A DNA stretch of 64,000 nucleotides from VRUE01 sp963805475 (lineage in GTDB: Bacteria > Actinomycetota > Thermoleophilia > Solirubrobacterales > 70-9): contig CAWDUO010000005.1 of assembly GCA_963805475.1 (NCBI GenBank), positions 62,001 to 126,000 on the forward strand, written 5' to 3'. The notes beneath the pieces were generated by a model that saw only the letters and a program-made list of their open reading frames with translations, searched no databases and was not told the DNA's origin. The translations under genes were made by a program, and so were the position numbers. This document shows positions 48,643-57,307 of the stretch, piece by piece (position 1 is the first letter of the stretch; every line of letters begins with the position of its first letter).

Positions 48643-50117
48643 CCCGTTACCGCCACCTGATCACCGACGAGAACCGCAAGTGGTGGACGCTCGGAGCGAT
48701 GTGCTTCGCGCTGTTCATGATCATGCTCGACAACACGGTCGTGAACGTCGCCCTGCCCTCGATCCAGCGCGACCTGAACGCGACGATCTCCGGCCTCGAG
48801 TGGACGGTCAACGGCTACACGCTCTCCTTCGCCGTGCTGCTGGCGACGGGCGGGCGGCTCGGCGACATCTTCGGCCGCCGCCGCATGTTCCTCGCCGGCG
48901 TGGTGATCTTCGCCCTCTCCTCGGCCACCGCCGGCTTCGCCCAGGGCCCGACCGACCTGGTGATCAGCCGCGTCGTGCAGGGCGTCGGCGCGGCGCTGAT
49001 GATGCCGGGAACGCTCTCGATCATCACCGACGCCTTCCCCGCCCACGAGCGCGGCAAGGCGATGGGCACCTGGGCGGGCGTCTCCGCCCTGGCGCTCGCC
49101 GTCGGCCCGGTGCTGGGCGGCTTCCTCACCGAGCACGTCAGCTGGCGGGCGATCTTCTACCTCAACATCCCGGTCGCGATCGGCGCCGTGACCGCGACGG
49201 TGTTCGCCGTGCGCGAGTCGCGCGACGAGAGCGTCGGCCGCGAGATCGACTTCCTCGGCGTGGCGACGCTGACCGGCGCCCTGACCGCGCTGGTGCTGGC
49301 CCTGGTCGAGGGCAACAGCTGGGGCTGGGGCTCGCCGGCGATCGTCGGCCTGCTTGCCGGCGCCGTATTGCTCGCGTTCGCCTTCGTCGCGGTCGAGAAC
49401 CGCGTCAAGGCGCCGATGGTCGAGTTCCGCTTCTTCAACGACCGGAACTTCCTCGGCGCGGTCGTGGTGGCGCTGATCATCACCTTCGCGATGATGGGCG
49501 TCTTCTTCTTCCTCGCCCTCTACATGCAGGACATCCTCCGCTACTCGCCGCTGGAGGCGGGCGTGCGCTTCCTGCCGTCGACCCTGATGATCGTCGGCGT
49601 GGCGCCGGTTGCCGGCCGGCTCGCCGACCGCTTCGGCCCGCGCTGGCTGATCGTCGCCGGGCTGGCGATCCTCACGGCCTCGCTGTGGACCTTCACCCAC
49701 ATCGCGGTGAACTCGGGCTACATCGACCTGCTGCCCGGCTTCATGCTGCTGGGCATCGGCATCGCGCTGACGATGTCGCCGATGACCAGCGCCGCGATGA
49801 ACGCGGTCGCGGTGCAGAAAGCGGGGATCGCCTCCGGCGTGCTCTCGATGTTCCGCATGGTCGGCGGCAGCCTCGGCGTCGCCGTCACCGGCGCGATCTT
49901 CCAGGCTACGGTCGGCGGCGGCAGCTTCGAGACGGCGACGCCGCAGCAGTTCGTCGCCGGGCTGAGCGACGCGATGTGGGTCTCGGCCGCGGTCACCGCG
50001 CTCGGCGCCCTGATCGCCGCCGTGGCGATCAACGCCAGGCCGAAAGCGGTTTCCGCCGCGGTCGCCGAGGCGGAGGCCAGCCCGGGCGGCGAGGAGCTGG
50101 CCGGGGTGGCTGGGTAG
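48639..50117 (+). CDS. MFS drug efflux transporter (DHA2/EmrB family, 14 TM)
   Basis: Proton-linked multidrug exporter. The DHA2 signature MIMLDNTVVNVALPSIQRDL (about 24-43) and motif A GRLGDIFGRRRMF are clear, plus motif C GPVLGGFL. About 14 helices over 492 aa. Start TTG 48639 overlaps the MarR stop. Substrate unknown; control by the adjacent MarR protein is likely. Confidence 0.92.
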   Translation: MTRYRHLITDENRKWWTLGAMCFALFMIMLDNTVVNVALPSIQRDLNATISGLEWTVNGYTLSFAVLLATGGRLGDIFGRRRMFLAGVVIFALSSATAGFAQGPTDLVISRVVQGVGAALMMPGTLSIITDAFPAHERGKAMGTWAGVSALALAVGPVLGGFLTEHVSWRAIFYLNIPVAIGAVTATVFAVRESRDESVGREIDFLGVATLTGALTALVLALVEGNSWGWGSPAIVGLLAGAVLLAFAFVAVENRVKAPMVEFRFFNDRNFLGAVVVALIITFAMMGVFFFLALYMQDILRYSPLEAGVRFLPSTLMIVGVAPVAGRLADRFGPRWLIVAGLAILTASLWTFTHIAVNSGYIDLLPGFMLLGIGIALTMSPMTSAAMNAVAVQKAGIASGVLSMFRMVGGSLGVAVTGAIFQATVGGGSFETATPQQFVAGLSDAMWVSAAVTALGALIAAVAINARPKAVSAAVAEAEASPGGEELAGVAG

Positions 50118-50230
50118 CGGTGCGTCCGGGCAGGGGCTCCACTTAACTTTTTCGTGGGACGTTCGGCTGCCGTCCGAGATCGGATGCGCCGAAAAAGTAC
50201 AAGACGTTCCGCCCCTACCCGGACGCACCG
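50118..50230. repeat. 113-bp nested inverted repeat between MFS gene and bioD
   Basis: Outer arms CGGTGCGTCCGGGCAGGGGC (50118-50137) and its complement at 50211-50230 (one mismatch); inner ACTTTTTCG (50146-50154) / CGAAAAAGT (50190-50198); centre GTCCGA / TCGGAT. The left arm starts right after the MFS stop and the right arm runs into the last codons of convergent bioD. Confidence 0.88.
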
Positions 50231-50874
50231 CCGTCGAGCCGGGGCCAAGCTTCAAGGGCATTGAGATCGAGGAATTGCAGGGTCTCCACGTCTACTCCCC
50301 CGAGCGAGGCGATGGTTGCCCGGTTCGATTCTTCGATTGCGGATGGTTTCTCCGGCCAGGGGGTGAGGACTACCTTCGCCACCTCGAGCCCGGCGGCGCG
50401 GGCGGCCTCGATCGTCAGCAGGGTGTGGTTGATCGTGCCGAGGCTGGGCGAGGCGGCGGCGACGAGCGGCAGGCCGAGGTCGACCGCGAAGTCGCGCACG
50501 AGGTAGCCAGGGGAGAGAGGGACGAGCAGCCCGCCGACTCCCTCGCAGACAAGGGCGTCGGCGCCGGCGGCCGCGGACCGCGCCGCCTCCAGGAGGCGCC
50601 CGCGCGAGATCTCCTCGCCCGCCAGCTCGGCGGCCAGGTGCGGCGACATCGGCGGCCCGTAGCGGTAGGGCGCGATCTGCTCGTCGCTCTGGCTCGAGCC
50701 CGCGGCGCGGCGCAGCAGCGCGTGGTCGGGCTCGCCCGCCTCGTCGAGCCCGGTGACCGCCGGCTTGCACACGGCGACGCGCTTGCCTTCGGCCGCCAGG
50801 GTGCGGGCGAGCGCCGCGGCGACGACCGTCTTGCCGACCTCGGTCCCCGTGCCCGTTACGAAGACGCCCTCCAC
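50215..50874 (-). CDS. bioD: Dethiobiotin synthetase BioD
   Basis: Closes the ureido ring of dethiobiotin with ATP and CO2. P-loop GTGTEVGKT (8-16), substrate region KPAVTGLD, and VCEGVGGLLVPLS. 219 aa. GTG 50874 starts 6 bp downstream of the bioF stop. Last gene of bioB-bioF-bioD on this strand. Confidence 0.94.
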   Translation of the reverse strand: MEGVFVTGTGTEVGKTVVAAALARTLAAEGKRVAVCKPAVTGLDEAGEPDHALLRRAAGSSQSDEQIAPYRYGPPMSPHLAAELAGEEISRGRLLEAARSAAAGADALVCEGVGGLLVPLSPGYLVRDFAVDLGLPLVAAASPSLGTINHTLLTIEAARAAGLEVAKVVLTPWPEKPSAIEESNRATIASLGGVDVETLQFLDLNALEAWPRLDGGASG

Positions 50875-50880
50875 GCGCGC

Positions 50881-52062
50881 TCAGGCGGCGACCGGGGTTC
50901 GCACGAGGCCCAGTTCGCGCGCCGCCTCGCCCGCCCGCCGCGCCGCCTCGCGCAGCTCGGCCCCCTCGTGCGTCGCCATCGCGCTGAAGCGCAGGCGCGA
51001 GGAGCCCGGGGGGACGGTGGGGGGGCGGATGCCCTGGGCGAAGACGCCGCGCTCGAGCAGCCGCTCGCAGAGCGCCATCGCCGGCTCGGCCTCGCCGACG
51101 GCGAGGGGCACGATCTGGCTCTCGCCGCCCCCCGCCTCGAGCCCCTCTGCGCGCAGCCCCTCGCGCAGCGCCGCTGCGTTGGCGCGCAGCCGCTCGACCC
51201 GCGCCGGCTCTGCTTCGAGCAGCTCCAGCGCCGCCCCCCCGGCGGCGAGCGAGGGCGGCGGCAGGGCGGTCGAGAAGACGAAGGAGCGCGCCGCGTTGAG
51301 CAGGTACTCGCGCAGCTCTGCGCTCGCGCAAGTGTAGGCGCCGTAGGAGCCGAGCGCCTTGCCGAGCGTGCCGACGAGGACGTCGACCTCGTCTCCCAGG
51401 CCCGCCGCGGCGACCGAGCCGCGGCCCCCCGGGCCGAGCGCCCCGGTCGCGTGCGCCTCGTCGACCATCAGCCGGCAGCGGTGCTCGCGCGCCAACCGCG
51501 CCAGCTCCGCCAGCGGCGCCGTGTCGCCGTCCATCGAGAAGACGCCGTCGGTGACGATCAGCGCCGCCCGCCCGCCCGCCTCGCGCAGCCCCCAGGCGAG
51601 GTGCTCGGCGTCGGCGTGCCGGTAGACGAAGGTCTCCGCCCGCGCCAGCCGGCAGCCGTCGACGATGCTGGCGTGGTTGAGCTCGTCGGAGAAGACGACG
51701 CCGCCGCGCCCGGCGAGCGCCGCGATCGTCCCCACGTTCGCCAGGTACCCAGAGCCGAACAGCAGCGCCGACTCGTAGCCCTTGAACGCCGCCAGCCGCT
51801 CCTCCAGCCGCCGGTGGGGGTCCATGTTGCCGGAGATCAGCCGCGAGGCGCCGGCCCCGGCGCCCCAGCGCAGCGCCGCCTCGGCCGCCGCCTCGCGCAC
51901 CCGCGGGTGCGCCGCCAGCCCGAGGTAGTCGTTCGAGCAGAGCAGCAGCACCTCGCGCCCGTCCAGCGTCACCCGCGGCCCCTGCGCCCCTTCGACCAGC
52001 CGCAGCCGGCGGCGGAGCCCGCCTTTGCGCAGCTCCTCCAACCTGGCCTCGATATCCATCAT
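50881..52062 (-). CDS. bioF: 8-amino-7-oxononanoate synthase BioF
   Basis: PLP enzyme condensing pimeloyl-ACP/CoA with alanine. Motifs: LLLCSNDYLGLAAHPRV, GAGASRLISGN, FSDELNHASIVDGCRLA, VFSMDGDTAPL, VDEAHATGALG and the PLP lysine in LVGTLGKALGSYGAY. 393 aa; two consecutive ATGs (52062, 52059). It follows bioB after 61 bp containing a stable hairpin. Confidence 0.95.
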   Translation of the reverse strand: MMDIEARLEELRKGGLRRRLRLVEGAQGPRVTLDGREVLLLCSNDYLGLAAHPRVREAAAEAALRWGAGAGASRLISGNMDPHRRLEERLAAFKGYESALLFGSGYLANVGTIAALAGRGGVVFSDELNHASIVDGCRLARAETFVYRHADAEHLAWGLREAGGRAALIVTDGVFSMDGDTAPLAELARLAREHRCRLMVDEAHATGALGPGGRGSVAAAGLGDEVDVLVGTLGKALGSYGAYTCASAELREYLLNAARSFVFSTALPPPSLAAGGAALELLEAEPARVERLRANAAALREGLRAEGLEAGGGESQIVPLAVGEAEPAMALCERLLERGVFAQGIRPPTVPPGSSRLRFSAMATHEGAELREAARRAGEAARELGLVRTPVAA

Positions 52063-52100
52063 GGCTACAAGGTGTTTCCGGCCGCCCCCGGACGCGGAAG

Positions 52101-52140
52101 CACGGGCGGGAGACTTCCGGTGGTCATGAGCCCGCCCGTG
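52101..52140. repeat. Hairpin at the bioB stop / bioF leader
   Basis: CACGGGCGGG (52101-52110) and CCCGCCCGTG (52131-52140) pair perfectly around a 20-nt loop holding the bioB stop codon (TCA 52124-52126). It could tune bioF expression or protect the upstream mRNA. Confidence 0.7.
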
Positions 52141-53275
52141 CGGGAGCAGAGGAGGCGGCCGTTGGGTAAGGCGGGGGCTTCTTCGTCTTCTTGATCACCC
52201 GCAGCTGGGTCGAGGGGTCCCAGAAGCTCGCTTCGTCCTGGCGGTCGATCAGCTCGTCGATCGGCGTCGCCGGCGCCTCGCCGTCGAGCCAGCCGGCGCG
52301 GTTGTCGGGCCGCGGGTTGGCGCCGTTGTCGGGCTGGCGCGCCACGTTCAGGCCGAGCTCCTCGAACATCGCCCGGTCGTCCTCGGGCTCGGCCCCCAGC
52401 GTGGTCAGGAAGTTGCCCATCATCACCCCGTTCAGCCCCGCCTTGACCGCCAGCGGCTGGAGCTCGCCGAGGTTCTCGACCCGGCCGCCGCAGAGGCGGA
52501 AGAGCGCGCCGGGGATGATCAGGCGGAAGATCGCCACCCACTTGACGACCTCCCACGGGTCCATCAGCGGGCGGTCGCCGAACTTCGTCCCCTCGCGCGG
52601 GTTGAGCAGGTTGATCGGCACCGAGGTCGGCTCCAGCTCGGCCAGCTCGAAGGCCATCTCGACCCGCTGCCGCGGCGACTCGCCGAGGTTGAGGATGCCG
52701 CCGACGCAGGTCTCCAGCCCGGCGTCCTTGACCGCGTCGATCGTCCGCAGCCGGCCCTCGTAGCGGACCGTGGTCGAGACCTCCGGGTAGTAGGAGCGCG
52801 AGGACTCGACGTTGTGGTGGACGCGCTGGATGCCGGCCTCACGCAGACGCCTCGCCCGCTCGGCCGACATGTGGCCGATCGAGGCGCAGCGCTTCAGGTT
52901 GGTCTGCTCGGAGACGAGCTTGGCGCCCGCGACGATCTTCTCGAAGTCGCGCTTGGAGAGCCCCTGGCCCTGGGTGACCATGCAGAAGCGGTGCGCCCCC
53001 GCCGCCTCGGCCGCCTTCGCGTGCTCGAGGATCTGCTCGGGCTCCATCATCGCGTGCATCGGCGTGTCCGCCTCGGCGTAGCGCGACTGGGCGCAGAAGC
53101 CGCAGTCCTCGGCGCAGCCGCCGGACTTGGCGTTGACCAGCGAGCACATGTCGGTCGAGTCGCCGAAGTTTTCCCGGCGCACCGCCCAGGCGCGCTCGAC
53201 CAGCGCGCCGATCTCCTGCCGGTCGCTCAGCTCGCCGAGCGCCAGCGCCTCCTCGAAATCGATCAGGGACGTCAT
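52124..53275 (-). CDS. bioB: Biotin synthase BioB
   Basis: Radical SAM enzyme inserting sulfur into dethiobiotin. The CxxxCxxC cluster motif is CAEDCGFCAQS (54-64), with further landmarks TDMCSLVNAKSGGC, HHNVESSRSYYPE, CVGGILNLGES, and RLCGGRVENLGEL. 383 aa including a C-terminal tail of about 50 residues beyond the usual end. ATG 53275; TAGCCT lies 10 nt upstream on the minus strand. First gene of the bioB-F-D unit. Confidence 0.95.
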   Translation of the reverse strand: MTSLIDFEEALALGELSDRQEIGALVERAWAVRRENFGDSTDMCSLVNAKSGGCAEDCGFCAQSRYAEADTPMHAMMEPEQILEHAKAAEAAGAHRFCMVTQGQGLSKRDFEKIVAGAKLVSEQTNLKRCASIGHMSAERARRLREAGIQRVHHNVESSRSYYPEVSTTVRYEGRLRTIDAVKDAGLETCVGGILNLGESPRQRVEMAFELAELEPTSVPINLLNPREGTKFGDRPLMDPWEVVKWVAIFRLIIPGALFRLCGGRVENLGELQPLAVKAGLNGVMMGNFLTTLGAEPEDDRAMFEELGLNVARQPDNGANPRPDNRAGWLDGEAPATPIDELIDRQDEASFWDPSTQLRVIKKTKKPPPYPTAASSAPARAGS

Positions 53276-53325
53276 TCGGGGCGCAAGGCTAGGAGCCGCC
53301 CCGGACGTTCGCCCCTCCAGCGAGG

Positions 53326-53368
53326 GCGTTCGCCGTTTGTCTTCCTATGCGCGACAAACAGCGAACGC
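53326..53368. repeat. Palindromic element (GCGTTCGC...GCGAACGC type)
   Basis: GCGTTCGCCGTTTGTC (53326-53341) pairs with 53353-53368 with one mismatch. It lies between bioB and the GGDEF gene, both minus strand. Confidence 0.88.
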
Positions 53369-53374
53369 GCGTCG

Positions 53375-54823
53375 TCAGGCGGCGACGCCCGCTACCCGCA
53401 CCGCGTCGCGCCCCGCCCGCTTGGCCGCGTACATCGCGTCGTCCGCCGCCGAGAGGATCGCGTCGTAGCTCTGCGCACGCGGCCCGAAGGTGGCGATCCC
53501 GATGCTGGCGGTGATCGGCGGCGCCGCCTCGCCCGGCGGAGTGTGCTGGCGGATCGCCTGGGCGATCGCCTCGGCCACCTCCTCGGCCTCGTCGAGCTCG
53601 CAGCGCGGCAGGACGATCGCGAACTCGTCGCCGCCCAGCCGCGCGACCACGTCGGTCTCGCGCATCCGTCCGCGCAGGACGCCGGCGATGTCGGCGATCA
53701 CGCGGTCTCCGGCCGGGTGCCCGAGCGTGTCGTTGACCTGCTTGAAGTTGTCGAGGTCGAGCATCAGCACGGCGCCGACGGTGTCCTCGCGCCGGCTGCG
53801 GGCCAGCTCGGTGCGCAGGTCTTCGCCGAAGCGGCGCCGGTTCTTCAGCCCGGTCAGCGGGTCCTGGTTGGCCTGCTGTCGCAGCTCCTGCATGCGCTCG
53901 GCGCGGCTCCAGACGAGGACCAGCGCGCCCAGCAGCAGCGCCAGGCAGATGCCGACGACGGCGATCAGGATCGGCAGGCTGACCCCCGGCCGGTTGGGAT
54001 CGCGGACGACCAGCAGCCAGGTGCGGTCGGCGATGCGCAGGGGGACCGCGTCGGATTCCCCGCGCGCCAGCTGGGGCCCGGCGACGCTGTGGCCGTCCTC
54101 GAGCAGCTCGACGGCGACGTCGCCGGGAAGCGCCGAGGTCGCCACGGCGGTCAGGTCGGGGACGTGGAAGGAGCCGATCGCGAAGCCGACCAGGGCGGCG
54201 CGGCGCTCGGCCCGGGTCGCGGTCGGCGCCCCGTCGCGGTAGACGGGGCGGAAGACGTTAACCCCGATGCCGCCGATCGGCAGGCGCATGACCCTGGTCG
54301 CGGTGGACTTGCCGCTGTCGCGCGCCTCGAACATGTAGGGCGCCCGGGCGGAGTCGGCGCCGAGGTCGTAGCCCAGCGGCGGCGTCAGCCCCGTCTCCGA
54401 CCTGCCGTAGACGAGCGGGTAGTAGTCGCGGCTTTGCCGGGGCTCGCGGCGGAAGCCCAGCTGCGTGCGTTCCTCGATCTGGTAGCCGTGGGAGCGCTCG
54501 AAGCCGGCGCGGCGCGAGGCCGGCACGGCGAGGACCAGCCCCGTCCCCGAGAGCGCCCCCGAGTGCAGCAGCGAGCTGGCGATCGCGTCGAACTTGTGAC
54601 GGTCGAGGTGGTCGACGACGCGGTAGAAGGCGGTGGCGCTGGCGAGCTGGCCGACCGAGAGCGCGGCGAGCGCTTCGGTCTGCCGCGCCGAGCGCGCCGC
54701 CTCGCTGTGCTGCGCCTGCGCGAAGTTTTCGCTTTCGCGGTCGCGCACGACCAGCGCGATCGCGATCGAGCCGACGGCGATCGCGACCACGACCGCGTAT
54801 CCGAGCCAGAAGCGGAGCTTCAT
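53375..54823 (-). CDS. Membrane diguanylate cyclase with CHASE-like sensor
   Basis: Makes cyclic di-GMP. N-terminal helix (about 6-26), an extracytoplasmic CHASE-like domain (about 30-265: GYQIEERTQLGF..., YYPLVYGRSE...), a second helix (about 275-300), and a GGDEF domain with the intact active-site signature RLGGDEFAIVLPR after DPLTGLKNRRRF. 482 aa from ATG 54823 (MKLRFWLGYAVV), which has AGGAGC upstream; the open frame runs further up but without homology. No EAL domain. Confidence 0.92.
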   Translation of the reverse strand: MKLRFWLGYAVVVAIAVGSIAIALVVRDRESENFAQAQHSEAARSARQTEALAALSVGQLASATAFYRVVDHLDRHKFDAIASSLLHSGALSGTGLVLAVPASRRAGFERSHGYQIEERTQLGFRREPRQSRDYYPLVYGRSETGLTPPLGYDLGADSARAPYMFEARDSGKSTATRVMRLPIGGIGVNVFRPVYRDGAPTATRAERRAALVGFAIGSFHVPDLTAVATSALPGDVAVELLEDGHSVAGPQLARGESDAVPLRIADRTWLLVVRDPNRPGVSLPILIAVVGICLALLLGALVLVWSRAERMQELRQQANQDPLTGLKNRRRFGEDLRTELARSRREDTVGAVLMLDLDNFKQVNDTLGHPAGDRVIADIAGVLRGRMRETDVVARLGGDEFAIVLPRCELDEAEEVAEAIAQAIRQHTPPGEAAPPITASIGIATFGPRAQSYDAILSAADDAMYAAKRAGRDAVRVAGVAA

Positions 54824-54855
54824 GCTCCTATATTCGGCCAATTCCTCACCGCCCC

Positions 54856-55491
54856 TCATTTGGCAGGAACGCTTGCGAGCGACTCCCAGAGGTAGAGCGA
54901 GGCGAGGCTGCGGTGCGGGCGCCAGGCCTCGCCGATCTCCAGCACCTGGCCCGGCGGCGGCATCTCCGCCAGCCCGTACTCGATCCGCACCGCCTTGCGG
55001 ATGCCGAGGTCGCCGCCGGAGAGCACGTCGGGCCGCTCGAGGTGGAAGAGCAGGAACATCTCCGCGGTCCACTGGCCGAGCCCGCGCACGGCGACGATCT
55101 CCTCGACGACCCGCTCGTCGGAGAGCTCGCCGAGGCGGTCGAGCTCGAGCTCGCCGTCGAGCACGTGGGCGGCGAGGTCGCGCACGTAGGAGACCTTGCG
55201 GCCGGAGAGCCCGCAGCCGCGCAGCTCCTCCTCGCTCGCCTCGAGCAGCCGCTCGGGCGAGGGGGCGGCGCCGCCGAACAGGTCGAGCACCCGCGCGTAG
55301 ATCGTCCGCGCCGCCTTGGTCGAGAGCTGCTGGCCGACGATCGCCCGCAGCAGGGCGCCGTAGGCGTCTGCCGGGCGCTCCTCGGCGCGGCGCCGCAGCC
55401 GCGTCGCCAGGTCGATCTCGCCGAGCCGCTCGATCAGCGCCGCCATCGCCGGGTCGGCGGCGGCCAGCGCCGCCCGCGCCTCGGCGCTCAC
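54856..55491 (-). CDS. DNA-3-methyladenine glycosylase II-like (HhH-GPD)
   Basis: Base-excision repair glycosylase. HhH-GPD segments: AYGALLRAIVGQQLSTKAARTIY, and the helix-hairpin-helix IVAVRGLGQWTAEMFLLFHL followed by the catalytic Asp in SGGDLGIRKAV. 211 aa, AlkA-type without N-terminal domain. GTG 55491 has GGAAGGAG upstream, so it uses a normal ribosome site. Confidence 0.9.
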   Translation of the reverse strand: MSAEARAALAAADPAMAALIERLGEIDLATRLRRRAEERPADAYGALLRAIVGQQLSTKAARTIYARVLDLFGGAAPSPERLLEASEEELRGCGLSGRKVSYVRDLAAHVLDGELELDRLGELSDERVVEEIVAVRGLGQWTAEMFLLFHLERPDVLSGGDLGIRKAVRIEYGLAEMPPPGQVLEIGEAWRPHRSLASLYLWESLASVPAK

Positions 55492-55500
55492 AAACGCTCC

Positions 55501-55547
55501 TTCCGCTGTTCCTTATCCCTCAATAACGAGGAAAAGGAACAGCGGAA
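55501..55547. repeat. CGCTGTTCC palindromic element
   Basis: TTCCGCTGTTCCTT (55501-55514) pairs exactly with 55534-55547. Tandem gap between the enoyl-CoA hydratase and glycosylase genes (both minus). The left arm overlaps the glycosylase ribosome-site region. Confidence 0.9.
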
Positions 55548-55552
55548 CGTCG

Positions 55553-56377
55553 TCATCGGCCCTGCCAGCGCGGCCGGCGCTTCTCGGCGAAGGCCTCGAT
55601 GCCCTCGCGCAGGTCGGCGGAGGCGAAGCACGATTCGCGCAGGGCGATCAGGCCGCTCTCCTGCTGCTCGCTCAGCACCGGGTTCGAGTTGAGCACCTCG
55701 ATCGCGCGCTTGTTGCCGCGCATCGAGAGCGGCGCGTTGGCGGCGATCCGCTCGGCGAGGGCGATCGAGGCCCCTTCGAGCGCCTCGTCGTCGACCACCT
55801 CGTGGACGAGGCCGATCTCCTCGGCCCGCGCGGCCTCGAAGTTGCGGCCGGTGAGGAACAGCTCCTTGGTCCGCGCCAGGCCGACCGTGTCGAGGAACTT
55901 GCGCAGGCCGGTGTGGCCGTAGACGAGGCCGAGCTTGGCCGGCGGCATGCCGAGCTTGGCGCCGCTGGCGCAGATCCGCATGTCGCAGGTGATCGCCAGC
56001 TCCAGCCCGCCGCCGAGGCAGTGGCCGTTGATCGCCGCGACGGTCGGCCAGGGGTGGGCGGCGAGCGCCTCCATCGCGTCGTGGAAGGGGTGGGCGACGA
56101 GCGCCTCGGCGTCGCGTTCGAAGGTCTCGCGCGGGATCGAGGCGAGGTCGTAGCCGGCCGAGAAGGCGGGCGGCGCGCCGGTGATCATCACGCAGCGGGT
56201 CTCGATCCCGCGGTCGAGCCGCGGCAGCGCCTCCGCCAGCGCGTCGAGGATCTCGTGGTCGAGGGCGTTGCGGCGCTCGGGGTTGAAGATGCGGATGCGG
56301 GCGACCGCCTCGGCCGGCGAGTCGAGGATCAGCTTGCCGGAGGCGAGCCGCTCTTCAACCGGGCGCTCCGCGCTCAC
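55553..56377 (-). CDS. Enoyl-CoA hydratase/isomerase family protein
   Basis: Crotonase-fold enzyme acting on an acyl-CoA thioester. The oxyanion-hole segments ITGAPPAFSAGYDLASIP and AINGHCLGGGLELAITCDMRI, and KLGMPPAKLGLVYGHTGL, are clear; the Glu pair of true enoyl hydratases is not obvious, so isomerase or another reaction is possible. 274 aa from GTG 56377. Four bp downstream of the biotinyl carrier gene on the same strand. Confidence 0.88.
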   Translation of the reverse strand: MSAERPVEERLASGKLILDSPAEAVARIRIFNPERRNALDHEILDALAEALPRLDRGIETRCVMITGAPPAFSAGYDLASIPRETFERDAEALVAHPFHDAMEALAAHPWPTVAAINGHCLGGGLELAITCDMRICASGAKLGMPPAKLGLVYGHTGLRKFLDTVGLARTKELFLTGRNFEAARAEEIGLVHEVVDDEALEGASIALAERIAANAPLSMRGNKRAIEVLNSNPVLSEQQESGLIALRESCFASADLREGIEAFAEKRRPRWQGR

Positions 56378-56381
56378 CGTC

Positions 56382-56594
56382 CTACTCCAGGACGACGAGG
56401 ACGTCGCCTTCGCTGACCGACTGGCCCTCCGCGCAGCGGATCTCCTTGACGACGCCGTCGTCCTCGGCCTCGACCGGGATCTCCATCTTCATCGACTCGA
56501 GGATGACGACGGTGTCGCCGTCGGAGACCTCGTCGCCGACCGCGACGGTGACTTTCCAGACGTTGCCCGTGATGTGCGCCTCGATGTCCGCCAT
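56382..56594 (-). CDS. Stand-alone biotin/lipoyl attachment protein (BCCP-like)
   Basis: 70-aa biotinyl domain: VAVGDEVSDGDTVVILESMKMEIPVEAEDDG, the attachment lysine being Lys36 in ESMKM (quoted only as ESMKMEIP). Such single-domain carriers serve biotin-dependent carboxylases encoded elsewhere. TAGTCT lies 8 nt before ATG 56594 on this strand. Its start is 20 bp from the divergent glycosyltransferase start. Confidence 0.93.
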   Translation of the reverse strand: MADIEAHITGNVWKVTVAVGDEVSDGDTVVILESMKMEIPVEAEDDGVVKEIRCAEGQSVSEGDVLVVLE

Positions 56595-56602
56595 GGCGCG
56601 GG

Positions 56603-56609
56603 AGACTAT
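56603..56609. promoter_or_regulatory. Overlapping divergent -10 boxes (biotinyl carrier / glycosyltransferase)
   Basis: AGACTAT reads TAGTCT on the minus strand (8 nt from ATG 56594) and GACTAT on the plus strand (5 nt from ATG 56615). The two start codons are 20 bp apart, so both promoters must share one DNA segment. Confidence 0.45.
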
Positions 56610-56614
56610 CCGCC

Positions 56615-57298
56615 ATGGAGGACCCTGCGATCATCGTCGCCGCGCGCAACGAGGCGGACCGGGTGGGGGAGACCGTGGCGGCGCTGCGACGGGCCTTCCC
56701 CGGGGCGGCGCTGTGGGTCGCCGACGACGCCTCGAGCGACGGCACGGCGGAGGTCGCGATGTCCGCCGGGGCCCAGGTGGTGAGCCGGGGGCGGCCGCAC
56801 GGCAAGGGGGCCAACGTCACCGCGGCGGCCGAGGCGGCGCTGAGCGCCGAGCCGGCGCCGCGGATCGTCCTGCTCTGCGACGGCGACCTCGGCCCGAGCG
56901 CCGCCGGGCTGGCGCCGCTGGTCGAGGCGGTGCGCCGCGGCGAGTGCGACCTCGCGGTCGCCGCCTTCAGCCGCCGCGTCGGCGGCGGCTTCGGCTTCGC
57001 GCTCGGCTTCGCCCGCTGGGCGATCCGCCGCCGCTGCGGGCTGGAGACGCGGGCGCCGATCTCCGGCCAGCGGGCGCTGCGGGTGGACGCCCTGCGCGCG
57101 ACCCTGCCCTTCGCCCGCGGCTACGGCATGGAGGTCGGGATGACGATCGACGCGGTCCGCACCGGCTATCGCCTGCGCGAGTACGAGCTCGACCTCTCCC
57201 ACCGCGCGACCGGTCGCAGCCTCGCCGGCTTCACCCATCGCGCCCGCCAGCTGCTCGACTTCGCCCACGTCTACCTTTCGCGGCGCCGCGCCGAATAG
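56615..57298 (+). CDS. Family 2 glycosyltransferase-like protein
   Basis: 227-aa protein of the GT-A (GT2) fold: PAIIVAARNEADRVGETVAAL at the N-terminus, WVADDASSDGTAE, GKGANVTAA and the DXD-equivalent LLCDGDLGPS. Similar to glucosyl-3-phosphoglycerate synthase-like and other nucleotide-sugar enzymes; substrate unknown. Followed by glpK after 9 bp whose -10 box overlaps this gene's stop codon. Confidence 0.8.
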   Translation: MEDPAIIVAARNEADRVGETVAALRRAFPGAALWVADDASSDGTAEVAMSAGAQVVSRGRPHGKGANVTAAAEAALSAEPAPRIVLLCDGDLGPSAAGLAPLVEAVRRGECDLAVAAFSRRVGGGFGFALGFARWAIRRRCGLETRAPISGQRALRVDALRATLPFARGYGMEVGMTIDAVRTGYRLREYELDLSHRATGRSLAGFTHRARQLLDFAHVYLSRRRAE

Positions 57299-57307
57299 CC
57301 TCGTCCC

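Noticed and set aside
50881..53400. Biotin riboswitch or BirA operator near the bio genes
   Set aside because: No conserved biotin-operator palindrome was evident upstream of bioB; the nearby inverted repeat belongs to the dispersed palindrome family.
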